From: Treponema sp.
Lineage (GTDB): Bacteria; Spirochaetota; Spirochaetia; Treponematales; Treponemataceae
NCBI GenBank assembly: GCA_017392945.1
Contig: JAFOSK010000073.1
Span: 1-49,002, forward strand
Length of the DNA stretch: 49,002 bases
Reading direction: 5' to 3'
Below the pieces are notes generated by a model. That model made no database searches and was not told the DNA's origin. It worked only from the letters and a program-made list of their open reading frames with translations. Made by a program: the position numbers and the translations under genes. Shown in pieces: positions 7,146-15,700 of this stretch. The first letter of the stretch is position 1; each line of letters begins with the position of its first letter.

Positions 7146-7882
7146 GGATTCAACCTCAACTTTACATATAATCTGGCATTTATAACATTAAGATTTGAAC
7201 TCAATGTAAACATATCGATGTACTGAATCTCAATTTCGGAACCAAGCGAAAACGCTCTGCTAAAATCATATTCTGTAGAAAGTCTGAAATCCGGTGCGAA
7301 GAAAAGCATGTATCGATAATCGGAATACGAAGAAATCGTAAATTCAACGCAAAGCGGAGAAAAAGGCCGTACTGTAAAAGTTGTACAAAAGGCAATTGAA
7401 GTATTTACCAGCCAAGGAACAGAATCTTCAACAGAAAAAATTTTTGCACATTTAAAATGATAGAGAAAATCAAGCGCAACCGCAAATTTTCTGCTTTTTG
7501 TATATTTTAAGTAAGCTCCGCCAAGCATGTCCAATTCCAAATAGATATCATCATAATGCTGGCTATGAAAAATCATCTTTGGACCAAAATTAAAATGATT
7601 AAAAAAAGTAGGAGCATATGTTACAGAACTTGTAAAATCGAATATTGAAGTCTGGAACTGAAAACCAGCAAAGCAATTAAGTTCCTTCATATCAAGGGCG
7701 GAAGAAAGGTCTACTAAAACATTTCTTGGAGAAACATCTTTTCCGGCTTCAAAAGTCGCTCCGCTCACAATCGATACAGCAGGCTTTGGAGTAATCCAAT
7801 TTACAACATCTGCAAATGCGGACGGAGCAACGATGAGTAGAAAAATCACAAATACAGAGACCTTCAAATTAATCTTATCCAA
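7142..7882 (-). CDS. Exported beta-rich protein, probable outer-membrane barrel
   Basis: The protein has 246 residues. A signal peptide (about 1-24, ending SAFA-D) is followed by alternating hydrophobic/polar stretches ending in aromatic residues (FAGFQFQTSIFDFTSSVTY, the last strand NARLYVKLRL), the pattern of an outer-membrane beta-barrel of about 10-12 strands. The start is TTG, two bases after the stop of the U32 gene, with AGGAAG about 8 nt upstream (the ribosome-binding site lies inside the end of the U32 gene). Family not recognised. Operon position between a U32 protein and a periplasmic phosphoesterase suggests an envelope role; the barrel call is from pattern only. Confidence 0.75.
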   Translation of the reverse strand: MDKINLKVSVFVIFLLIVAPSAFADVVNWITPKPAVSIVSGATFEAGKDVSPRNVLVDLSSALDMKELNCFAGFQFQTSIFDFTSSVTYAPTFFNHFNFGPKMIFHSQHYDDIYLELDMLGGAYLKYTKSRKFAVALDFLYHFKCAKIFSVEDSVPWLVNTSIAFCTTFTVRPFSPLCVEFTISSYSDYRYMLFFAPDFRLSTEYDFSRAFSLGSEIEIQYIDMFTLSSNLNVINARLYVKLRLNP

Positions 7883-7884
7883 AA

Positions 7885-9348
7885 CTATCTTCCTGAATCC
7901 CTTATGCGCCCCGGAACGTAATCAGGGTCTTCTATACGAAGCAGAGCTCCTTCTTGAAGAGAAATTTTAGTATAAAGGACGCAGTCATGACCGTCGCACA
8001 CCCAATTCTTTACAGTTCCTTCTTCTGGATCAACAAGCGTCCATTCAGAAGCAGCCGCTTTCGTAGCAACAACATCCGGCGAAACAAATTCAATTTCATC
8101 GCCGGCTTTTATCATATTTAAAGGCTTAATCCTGTACATAGCCCATCCATCTGTCGCCAAAGCCCGCGGAGGATTCCTGTCCGGATGCATTTCAAAATCC
8201 TTAAGACGAGCTTCCCTAGCCGCAGGATGCATCTCCTGCAATTCACGGGCAACCGCTTCTTCATGCGCTGCGCCTCTCTGCAGAACCTCGTTCATCTCCT
8301 GTTCAGTAAGCCGTCCGCCAATTTCCGCAGCCAAAATATAGCGGCTGTCTGTAGCTCCGCTTACAGTTTTATTAGCCTCTGCCGGATTGTAATAAAAACC
8401 AGTACTGGATTCACGATGACTAACATTTTCAAGTTCTTCGATAAACGGAGCGGCTTCAACGTCAGAAATTTTTCCCTCAAGGGCATCAAGAGCTTTTCTG
8501 TATGCTCGTGTTACAAGAGCAACATAATATACGCTCTTCATGCGACCCTCAATCTTAATGGAATCAACACCGGCTTTCTTCATGTCTTCCAGATGTTCAA
8601 TCATGCGAAGATCTTTGCTGGAAAGAACCGCAGTAAAATCGTCGCCTTCATAAACCGGAAAATATTCACCAGGCCGCTTTTTTTCTTCCAGAACAAGTGC
8701 ACCTGTTTCTGCAATCTGCTTAGCCTTAGAAGAATCCGCAAGCACATCAAAATCCCAGCGGCAGGTATGGCTGCATGCACCAGCCTGAGCACTGCGCGCA
8801 GTAAGATAAGCGCTCATAAGGCAGCGGCCTGCATACGCAATGCACATTGCACCGTGCGCAAAAGCTTCAAGTTCAACGTCCGGCACAGCATCCTTAATTT
8901 CACGTATTTCCTTAAGAGTGACCTCGCGGCCAAGAACAACACGCTTGAATCCCATTGATTTGTACATCTTAACAGCTTCACGATTAACACAGCTTGCCTG
9001 AGTACTTACATGCAACTCGACATTTGGAAAATGCTTCTGCAGAATCGGAACCATTCCAATATCCTGCACAATAAATGCATCAATCGGGTAAGCCTTAAAA
9101 TAATCAAGATTTGCAAGAAAGTTATCAATATCGCGGTTATGAAAAGAAATATTCAGCGCACAGTGAAGCCTTTTTCCTGGGAACTGCTTCTTAAGTTCAA
9201 TGACTTTCTTATATTCATCTTCATAAAAATTGTCAGCCTTAACACGTAAAGAAAAACGCTTTAATCCAATATAGGCAGCATCTGCACCGTAAGCATAAGC
9301 GTAATATAATTTTTCAACATTTCCCGCAGGCGAAAGTAATTCAATCAT
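7885..9348 (-). CDS. Peptidase-U32-family protein (TrhP/YegQ-like)
   Basis: The protein has 487 residues. The U32 signature EAFAHGAMCIAYAGRCLMS (161-179) is intact, and cysteines C169, C176, C192 and C196 fit the iron-sulfur-binding set of the family. Despite the 'collagenase' name, bacterial relatives of this size (E. coli YegQ/TrhP, RlhA) hydroxylate tRNA or rRNA using prephenate-dependent chemistry; that role is family knowledge, not shown here. The ATG at 9348 is chosen over one 11 codons upstream because AAGGACAG precedes it and it overlaps the upstream TGA as ATGA. It is the second gene of a leftward operon and cytoplasmic, with a C-terminal extension (about 390-487) of beta type. Confidence 0.9.
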   Translation of the reverse strand: MIELLSPAGNVEKLYYAYAYGADAAYIGLKRFSLRVKADNFYEDEYKKVIELKKQFPGKRLHCALNISFHNRDIDNFLANLDYFKAYPIDAFIVQDIGMVPILQKHFPNVELHVSTQASCVNREAVKMYKSMGFKRVVLGREVTLKEIREIKDAVPDVELEAFAHGAMCIAYAGRCLMSAYLTARSAQAGACSHTCRWDFDVLADSSKAKQIAETGALVLEEKKRPGEYFPVYEGDDFTAVLSSKDLRMIEHLEDMKKAGVDSIKIEGRMKSVYYVALVTRAYRKALDALEGKISDVEAAPFIEELENVSHRESSTGFYYNPAEANKTVSGATDSRYILAAEIGGRLTEQEMNEVLQRGAAHEEAVARELQEMHPAAREARLKDFEMHPDRNPPRALATDGWAMYRIKPLNMIKAGDEIEFVSPDVVATKAAASEWTLVDPEEGTVKNWVCDGHDCVLYTKISLQEGALLRIEDPDYVPGRIRDSGR

Positions 9349-10340
9349 GCTTCTGTCCTTAACAAACTGTTTTCCAGACAAGGTTTATTTTCATATGTCT
9401 GACGCTCAAAATTTTCAGAATCAATGCCGGAAATTACGGCCGAAAGCTTATCCAAAGCTTTATGCGCGTCATCAAGATATTCGTCCGCCATTTGAAACAG
9501 ATGCATCATTTCCGGCCACACATCCAGGCGACATTCCAGCCCAAGCTGCTTAAACAAAGCCTCGAACGCCTTTATATCGCTTAAAAGGATTTCCTTTCCA
9601 CCGCACTGAATGTAAACAGGAGGGAAGCCTTCAAGAAGGTTGTTTGCCGCAAGCAGCGGAGAAACCAGCGGATTTTCAAAGTTTGACTCATACGTGTACA
9701 GAGAAGCACAATTCTGAATCAAATCACTGGAAAGAATTTCATCACAATTCTTCTTTTTAGAATTAAAAAGTACCGAACTTTTAGAGAGATTAAGCCATGG
9801 CGAAAAAAGCACAACTTTTTTTATACACTTCCTGAATTTATCCTTAAGGTTTAGAAGAAGTGCCATAGCAATACTTGCGCCCGCACCATCAGCCGCAATA
9901 ATAAATTCAGGAACCTCAGAATCCAGTGACCTGTCAATCTGCTCTTCCGTAAAAAGAGAGCGGAAGACCGACTGAACGTCCTCTATGGAAGCCGGAAATG
10001 CATTAACAGGCGCAAGACGGTATTCAGGAACGACAACGCGGCAAAAACACTTGTTTGCCAGAACGGAACAGAATCCCCTGTATGCCGCGCGCGAGCCGCC
10101 TACAAAGCTGCCTCCGTGTATATAGAACATAACCCTCTTGGAAGAATAAAGTTCCGGCGCAAGCACATCACATATAACTCCGCCATAATTACGTTCCTGC
10201 CGCTCAACATTATTCGGCAGAATTGGAGTATAAAATGCTTCATCAATTCTCTGACGGAAAACATTCACATTCACTTTAGGATTATAAGAAAACAGCTTTA
10301 ATTTTTTTACCGCAGCTTTTCGGTTATCATACGTAGCCAT
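9345..10340 (-). CDS. Alpha/beta-hydrolase-fold protein of the HSL family, catalytic residues apparently lost
   Basis: The protein has 331 residues. It has the hormone-sensitive-lipase/acetyl-esterase layout: oxyanion motif HGG (75-77), PEYRLAP (105-111), the nucleophile-elbow region at 149-155, and a C-terminal MMHLF with H280. The elbow reads ADGAGA where the family has GDSAGG, so the nucleophile serine is Gly152, and the usual acidic residue before EILLSD is Lys249. Two of three triad positions are therefore replaced, and the protein may be a non-catalytic binder. The sequence is otherwise intact. It is the first gene of the operon continuing to 6207, transcribed from a promoter predicted to give a leaderless mRNA (-10 TATACT 6 nt before ATG). 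Confidence 0.87.
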   Translation of the reverse strand: MATYDNRKAAVKKLKLFSYNPKVNVNVFRQRIDEAFYTPILPNNVERQERNYGGVICDVLAPELYSSKRVMFYIHGGSFVGGSRAAYRGFCSVLANKCFCRVVVPEYRLAPVNAFPASIEDVQSVFRSLFTEEQIDRSLDSEVPEFIIAADGAGASIAMALLLNLKDKFRKCIKKVVLFSPWLNLSKSSVLFNSKKKNCDEILSSDLIQNCASLYTYESNFENPLVSPLLAANNLLEGFPPVYIQCGGKEILLSDIKAFEALFKQLGLECRLDVWPEMMHLFQMADEYLDDAHKALDKLSAVISGIDSENFERQTYENKPCLENSLLRTEA

Positions 10341-10346
10341 AGTAAA

Positions 10347-10379
10347 AGTATAGCAAATCAGGCTTTATTTTGCTATATT
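10347..10379. promoter_or_regulatory. Interlocked divergent leaderless promoters (hydrolase / metA)
   Basis: Plus strand: TAGCAA (10351-10356), 17 bp, TATATT (10374-10379), 6 nt, ATG of metA. Minus strand: TAGCAA (10375-10370), 17 bp, TATACT (10352-10347), 6 nt, ATG at 10340. The -10 of each overlaps the -35 of the other by 2 bp, inside a 9-bp dyad TATAGCAAA / TTTGCTATA (10349-10357, 10369-10377). Neither gene has a Shine-Dalgarno. Confidence 0.65.
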
Positions 10380-10385
10380 GTAACC

Positions 10386-11294
10386 ATGCCAATAAAAATC
10401 AATTCTGACTTACCAGCATGCAGTATACTGGAAAATGAAAATATTTTCGTTATGAACGAAAATCGCGCCGCAACTCAGGAAATACGACCGCTTAAAGTGG
10501 CCATCGTAAACCTTATGCCTACACGCGAAACCACAGAAACCCAGCTGCTCCGCTTGTTAGGAAACACTCCTCTTCAGGTAGAAATTACATTGGTAAGAAT
10601 GGAAAATCATGAATTCAAGAATACAAGCTCCGATTACCTTGAAAAATTCTACATTCCTTCAAGTGAAGTATTTAAACACCGCTACGACGGAATGATTATA
10701 ACAGGCGCCCCGGTAGAACAGATTCCTTTTGAACAGGTTGACTATTGGCTGGAACTCTGCAAAATCATGGATTACGCAAAAGAAAACGTATTCTCGACAC
10801 TTTATTTGTGCTGGGGTGCATTTGCAGGCCTTTATCATCTGCACAATATCCCGAAGATTCCTTTGGATAAAAAGCTTTTTGGAATCATACAAAACCACCG
10901 CACAACTTTGAACGATCCTCTGCTCCGCGGATTCGACGATACATTCCCGATTCCTCAGAGCCGACACACAACCTTGAACGAAAGCGATGTTCTGGCTCAC
11001 CCTGAACTAACAGTTCTTGCAAAATCAGAGGAAGCAGGCGTAACCTTAATCAAAACAAACGATAACCGTCATATTTTTATGACCGGCCATCTTGAATACG
11101 ACACAAATACACTTGCCACAGAATATTGGCGCGACCGCTCAAAAAATCTTCCGATTGACGTGCCAAAAAATTACTTCCCAAAAGACAACCCGGACTTGCA
11201 GCCAAGTTCCACATGGCGAAGTACTGCACATCTTTTCTTTGCAAACTGGCTGAACTACTACGTTTACCAGGAAACACCATACGATTTTACGTAG
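10386..11294 (+). CDS. metA: Homoserine O-acyltransferase, predicted acetyl-CoA-specific
   Basis: MetA (302 residues, normal length) acylates homoserine at the first committed step of methionine synthesis, in the cytoplasm. Catalytic Cys142 sits in LCWG, and His235 and Glu237 in GHLEYD, at the same numbers as in E. coli. Residue 111 (in TGAPVEQ) is Glu. In this family Glu111 goes with acetyl-CoA and Gly111 with succinyl-CoA, so the product is probably O-acetylhomoserine despite the usual 'succinyltransferase' name. No ribosome-binding site precedes the ATG; the -10 TATATT lies 6 nt upstream, so the mRNA is probably leaderless. No SAM riboswitch can fit in the 45-bp spacer. It stands alone. 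Confidence 0.95.
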   Translation: MPIKINSDLPACSILENENIFVMNENRAATQEIRPLKVAIVNLMPTRETTETQLLRLLGNTPLQVEITLVRMENHEFKNTSSDYLEKFYIPSSEVFKHRYDGMIITGAPVEQIPFEQVDYWLELCKIMDYAKENVFSTLYLCWGAFAGLYHLHNIPKIPLDKKLFGIIQNHRTTLNDPLLRGFDDTFPIPQSRHTTLNESDVLAHPELTVLAKSEEAGVTLIKTNDNRHIFMTGHLEYDTNTLATEYWRDRSKNLPIDVPKNYFPKDNPDLQPSSTWRSTAHLFFANWLNYYVYQETPYDFT

Positions 11295-11625
11295 TCCTTA
11301 TTCGGGCGGCTCCTGCTTATCCGCTCCGCGCATAAGCAGACCGGCTGTTCCAGGGTTCCGCTACCGCTCATTGCTTCGCAACCGCTCCTTCATAAACACG
11401 CGGTGGTAGAGGCTCTAGAAACCACCTTACATCAATTTCAATGTCCGTTTGCTCTTCCATATTATACGTCGCGGCCCTTCCATAGCCTGCCGCATCCGCA
11501 AAACAGGCAAATCCCCCGGTCATTGAGGTCCTCGAAATGACAAAAAAAGCAAAAAAATCTCCCCGACAAATGCATTTTTCGTCACTTAAACTCGTTATAT
11601 AGGGTAAGGGGCAACGTGATAAAAA
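11295..11625. repeat. Spacer with several small hairpins
   Basis: No gene is visible. It holds CTGCTTAT/ATAAGCAG around a GCTCCGC-containing loop (about 11311-11340), TTGC-TTC-GCAA (about 11371-11381), and GGTGGT/ACCACC (11402-11426), a member of the GGTGGTT...AACCACC family also seen at 36711-36735. The last 40 bp (TTATATAGGGTAAGGGG) lead into the next gene. Confidence 0.5.
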
Positions 11626-12492
11626 ATGTCATTCATCAACAGAAAATACAAAGATTCAGTTTTTACGGATCTTTTTGGAAGCGACCGCGACGGAAAGAAA
11701 AACTTTCTGGAACTGTACAACGGACTTTCTGGCTCAGACTACAAACTGGAAGAAGTTTCAATCGAACGCAAAGTCATAGAGCAGTCGCTTTATAAAACCT
11801 ACAACAATGATGTAAGCTGGGAAATTGACGGCAAACTGATTGTCCTTGTAGAGCACCAGTCAACAATCAATGAAAACATGCCTTTCCGCTGTCTGGAATA
11901 CGTAACCAGAATCTACGAAGGAATCTTTCCTCAGAACAAACGCTATGCAGAAAATGTCTTCAAAATCCCAAATCCTGACTTTTACGTAGTCTATATCGGA
12001 AAAAAGGACTTGCCGCTCGAGCAGGAACTTCGCCTTTCTGACGCATTCTACAAAAAAGACTCTAGTAGCCTTGAACTCATCGTAAAAGTCCGTAACTGCA
12101 CCAACCCAAGAATGTTGCCGATTGCAAAAGACTGTGATATCCTAAAACAGTATTGCCAGTTCATCGAAATTGTTGAGCGCACCTTCAACAAAAGATTCCC
12201 AAAGCGCTCCTTCAAAAAGGCAATAGATACAGCGATTTCCCAAGGCATCCTGTCTGACTACCTGGATCGAAAATCGCGGGAGGTTACAAATATGCTCTGT
12301 GCAAAATATGACTACAAAATGGATATTGCAGTAAAGCAGGAAGAAGCGTATGAAAAAGGAGTTCAGAAGAAAGCTATTGAAGCAGCAAAAAAAATGCTGG
12401 TAAAAAATTATCCATTTAGTGATATCTGCGAAATAACAGACCTGTCTCAAAAACAAGTAAAGGAATTGTATGATGAACTTCATAAAGAATAA
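11626..12492 (+). CDS. Rpn family recombination-promoting nuclease / PD-(D/E)XK transposase-like protein
   Basis: The protein has 288 residues. The N-terminus (RKYKDSVFTDLFG) and the core ND61-62...LVEHQS (E76-x-Q78) are hallmarks of the Rpn / 'PDDEXK nuclease family transposase' group, with a D-x(13)-E-x-Q active site. The C-terminus (about 245-288) is a helical module ending in a small HTH-like segment (FSDICEITDLSQKQVKELYDEL). Family members (E. coli RpnA) are Ca2+-dependent DNases that promote RecA-independent recombination and usually occur in many copies per genome. The gene is intact. The nearest AAGGGG is 13 nt before the ATG, a long spacing, so the start is less certain. A decayed copy of the C-terminal module follows directly. 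Confidence 0.87.
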   Translation: MSFINRKYKDSVFTDLFGSDRDGKKNFLELYNGLSGSDYKLEEVSIERKVIEQSLYKTYNNDVSWEIDGKLIVLVEHQSTINENMPFRCLEYVTRIYEGIFPQNKRYAENVFKIPNPDFYVVYIGKKDLPLEQELRLSDAFYKKDSSSLELIVKVRNCTNPRMLPIAKDCDILKQYCQFIEIVERTFNKRFPKRSFKKAIDTAISQGILSDYLDRKSREVTNMLCAKYDYKMDIAVKQEEAYEKGVQKKAIEAAKKMLVKNYPFSDICEITDLSQKQVKELYDELHKE

Positions 12493-12514
12493 ATTCTCCA
12501 AAAAACAAACTTTC

Positions 12515-12701
12515 CTCTGTGCTAAATATGACTATAAGATGGATATTGCGGTAAATCAGGAAGAAGCTTTTGAAAGAAGGAGGCAGCAGAAAGCTATTGA
12601 AGCGGCACGTAGTTTTTTATGCTAATGGAGTTTCAATAGAAGTTATTGCAAAATCTCTTAATATGACCATAGAACATGTTAGGAAACTTGTAAAATATTA
12701 A
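12515..12701 (+). pseudogene. Decayed C-terminal tail of a second Rpn-family gene
   Basis: From 12515 the reading LCAKYDYKMDIAVNQEEAFE repeats the intact neighbour's LCAKYDYKMDIAVKQEEAYE, continuing to QQKAIEAAR. A run of six T (in AGTTTTTTATGC) then shifts the frame. Dropping one T restores FYANGVSIEVIAKSLNM and TIEHVRKLVKY to a TAA at 12699-12701, a plausible family C-terminus. There is no N-terminal nuclease domain. It could have arisen by tandem duplication and deletion or by recombination with another copy elsewhere. Confidence 0.82.
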
Positions 12702-12704
12702 ATC

Positions 12705-12750
12705 AAAAATATATTCCGCCTGACAATTTTGTCAGGCGGAATATATTTTT
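12705..12750. terminator. Perfect 22-bp bidirectional terminator
   Basis: 12705-12726 pairs perfectly with 12729-12750 around a 2-nt loop, with CCGCCTGAC at the core and A/T runs at both feet. It separates the Rpn remnant from the giant leftward gene, whose stop codon is 29 bp away, and can serve both directions. Confidence 0.85.
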
Positions 12751-12778
12751 GCTGTAAAAAATCTGAACGTATTTTTTT

Positions 12779-15700
12779 TTAATACAACAGTGCAGTCTGC
12801 AAGCCGGTCTTTGTTCCGTAACCGAGCATTACAGAATTTGTCGTTCCATTTGACTTTTCGCCAACACCGATTGTGTAGTTCAAGAGCTTTGTTGTTATGG
12901 CTGTTGGCAAAGCCTGAACTTCCCATGTACCTGTAAACCTGTCTCTGCTTACACCGTGTGTAAAGTGACCTGCATCATCCAGTTTCACAGGCCATGCGAC
13001 TTTTGCCATACCAATAGCACTTGAGTAGTACGAAATATATGGCACATAGCGAACACCGTCTTCATAAGCGATTGTTTTTGAGCTTGTCTCAATACTGATG
13101 TTTTCACCAACCGACAGATAACTATCGACCATACATACGCTCACTTCGGAAGCAGTAGCATTGTATTTTGGAAGATATGCGTACTTAAGCTTGTTACCCG
13201 CACGGTAGTATGCAATATGGATACCTCCTGCTGCATCTACAGCAAGATTACAGTATTCACCGGCATAGTCATCATCGATAGTAATTTCGCCTTGCCATGT
13301 TGTTGAATTTAATGGTGAAGTATTGTACTTAAATTTTAGAGAGTTTCCACTGTTCCAACAAACTACAGCTGTTCCGGCTCCAGTAACACCAGTTGGAATA
13401 ATTCCTACAGAAGCATATTCTCCTGCATTGTCACCACTCTCAATTACCTGAGCACCTGTTGCAGAACCATTTGAACCGTTTGAATAATTTGCAATGTTTG
13501 CAGACGCACTATTTTTTCCTGTCGATGTACCAGCTCTAAACTTTATTGCAGCGTCGATGGCATCATAATATACAGAATAAATCTCTGTGTTATTTGTTCC
13601 ACGAACAGCAACAAGTTTTTGATTCTTGATTCTGTTTGGATTATAGGTTGTACCGTTTGCAGTATTTTCCCAAGCAAATGCATAACTCTCTTTAAAGTCA
13701 TAATAAGTCGATTGCCCCTGCCAATTAGTTGTCCTTGTATAAGTAAATACATTTCTATCGTCAGCAACATATGGATAGAAGAACAAACTTGAACATTGTG
13801 CTGGTGTAACACTATTTATACTTGCACTATCTCCGTTCTGTGCAAGACCAAACAAATTACCACTAGTATCAATAGCAACATTGGTATCATACCACTGAGT
13901 CCATGAATAACCCACTGTATAACTTGTTCCCGCCTTATAAAGGTATGTTGATGTACCACCCATATCGTATGAAGCAATTAAAGATTGATTTGTATCTTTT
14001 CCGACCTTAAAGACTGGATAACGTATTGTACCAGTAATAATATCATTCATTCCCCAAACATAAACACTGCGGTTATCTGTAAGAATATTGTTGTTTATGC
14101 CATTCGGCTCAAGGTTGTATGCAGCAGTCTCACTATTCTTGTTGTTAAGAGAACCTATGCTGCCTACAGTAACTTCAATTTCTCCAGATTTAGCATTTGT
14201 TGGAACTGTAAACGTTACATATTCAGATGTATTTCCTGCTGTAACAGTTCCAACGTTTGTTCCATTGAACTTAACAGTTGTACTTGCCCCGTTCAAATTG
14301 AAGCCATAAAGTTTAAATTCTTTTTCACCTCGCATAACTGGATAAACACCAGTTGCAGAACGGTTGAATACAGATGTTACAGCACTATAAGCGTCATCAA
14401 GACGTGTACTAATTCCCGTAATATACGGCACAACATCCACCTTACAATAAGGTGTGCTGTTTGCATTGAACATTACGTTGCCGTCGGAATCAACAAAATT
14501 TCCGTTCTTATCATATTCCTGATCATTATCATAGAATTCTGGTATTCCTTCTGTAAGTTTAGGAGTTCCATCATCATTGTACTTAACACCAGTCTGTTTA
14601 ACACTTTCTGCTGATTCTTTAGGAGTGTAAGTAACTGAACTTCCGCTAACAGACGGCACACCTCTGTCTTTTGCCTTAACTTTTATTGCAACATTAGTAG
14701 CAGCCTTAGAGTCAAGTTTAGAAGTATCAATCTTAACCTTCCATGTTACAACGTTGTATTCTTCCGCATCCTGAGAATCTACCGCAGAAACAAATTCTAC
14801 ACCGCATTTTGCAAGAGTTATATTAGTTGAATCTGCACTTTCCCAATCACCGTCTGTATTTCGTTTTGCGAAACAAGCATAGCCGTTTCCAAATGTATAA
14901 GCTTCGTTCTTAGCAAGTCCGCCAAAAGAAAGGTAAAGCTCGTTTACAAGAACATTATCCCTTGCCTGTCCTTCAAGATAAATTACACCTGAAACCTTAG
15001 GATCAAGGTCTGTAAGTTCAGTTTCTCCGTTCCATTTAAATTCAGCCGAAGGAAGATCCCGATCAAGATCGATGTGTCCCAAAGCAAGTGCAGAAGAATT
15101 ATAAACTGCGCTTGCCTTTCCGTCTTTTGCTTCGCTCCACCAGAACGGACGAATTGTAGCAACAGGAGCAATTCCATCTCTTACAGAAACTCTCAGTCTC
15201 ATCTTAAGTTCAGCCCAGTTACTGTCCGAACCAGTCGTTGTTCCTTCTGTCTTATCCCAGATTTTAAATGAGAATACAGACGGAACTTCATCATCTTTAT
15301 TGTCTTTAGCAGTAAGATCAAGAAGATCTGCAATTCCTAAATTAATCGTTGTATCAGAATCCGAACGAACATCTTCTGTACCACCATGATTATCGTTCAA
15401 AGATTTTGCAGAACTCTTAGTTCCACCGTCAACTGAACAAGTCCAGCTTAATCCGTTATTACCACCAACAATTTCTGGAATAACTTTAGAAACACCTTTA
15501 AGAGTCATTATTGCGTCTGTTCCGTAAATGGTCTTTTCGTCAGAACCGTTGTTAGGGAGCGCAAGAGTAAATACCTTATCACCACCAGCAGTCTGTCCAT
15601 TAACAACTACACCCGTTTTCTTGTGAAGTCCGTTTGTAGCATAAAGTCCAGAATATGTTGTTCTAAGCTCAGAATCATCAACAGAACCGTTACCGTTCAA

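Noticed and set aside
8185..8958. 257-codon open frame on the plus strand
   Set aside because: Lies wholly antisense to the U32 gene, with a basic, cysteine-rich composition typical of shadow frames.
10341..10385. SAM riboswitch or T-box before metA
   Set aside because: Only 45 bp separate the two start codons and the -10 ends 6 nt before the ATG, leaving no leader.
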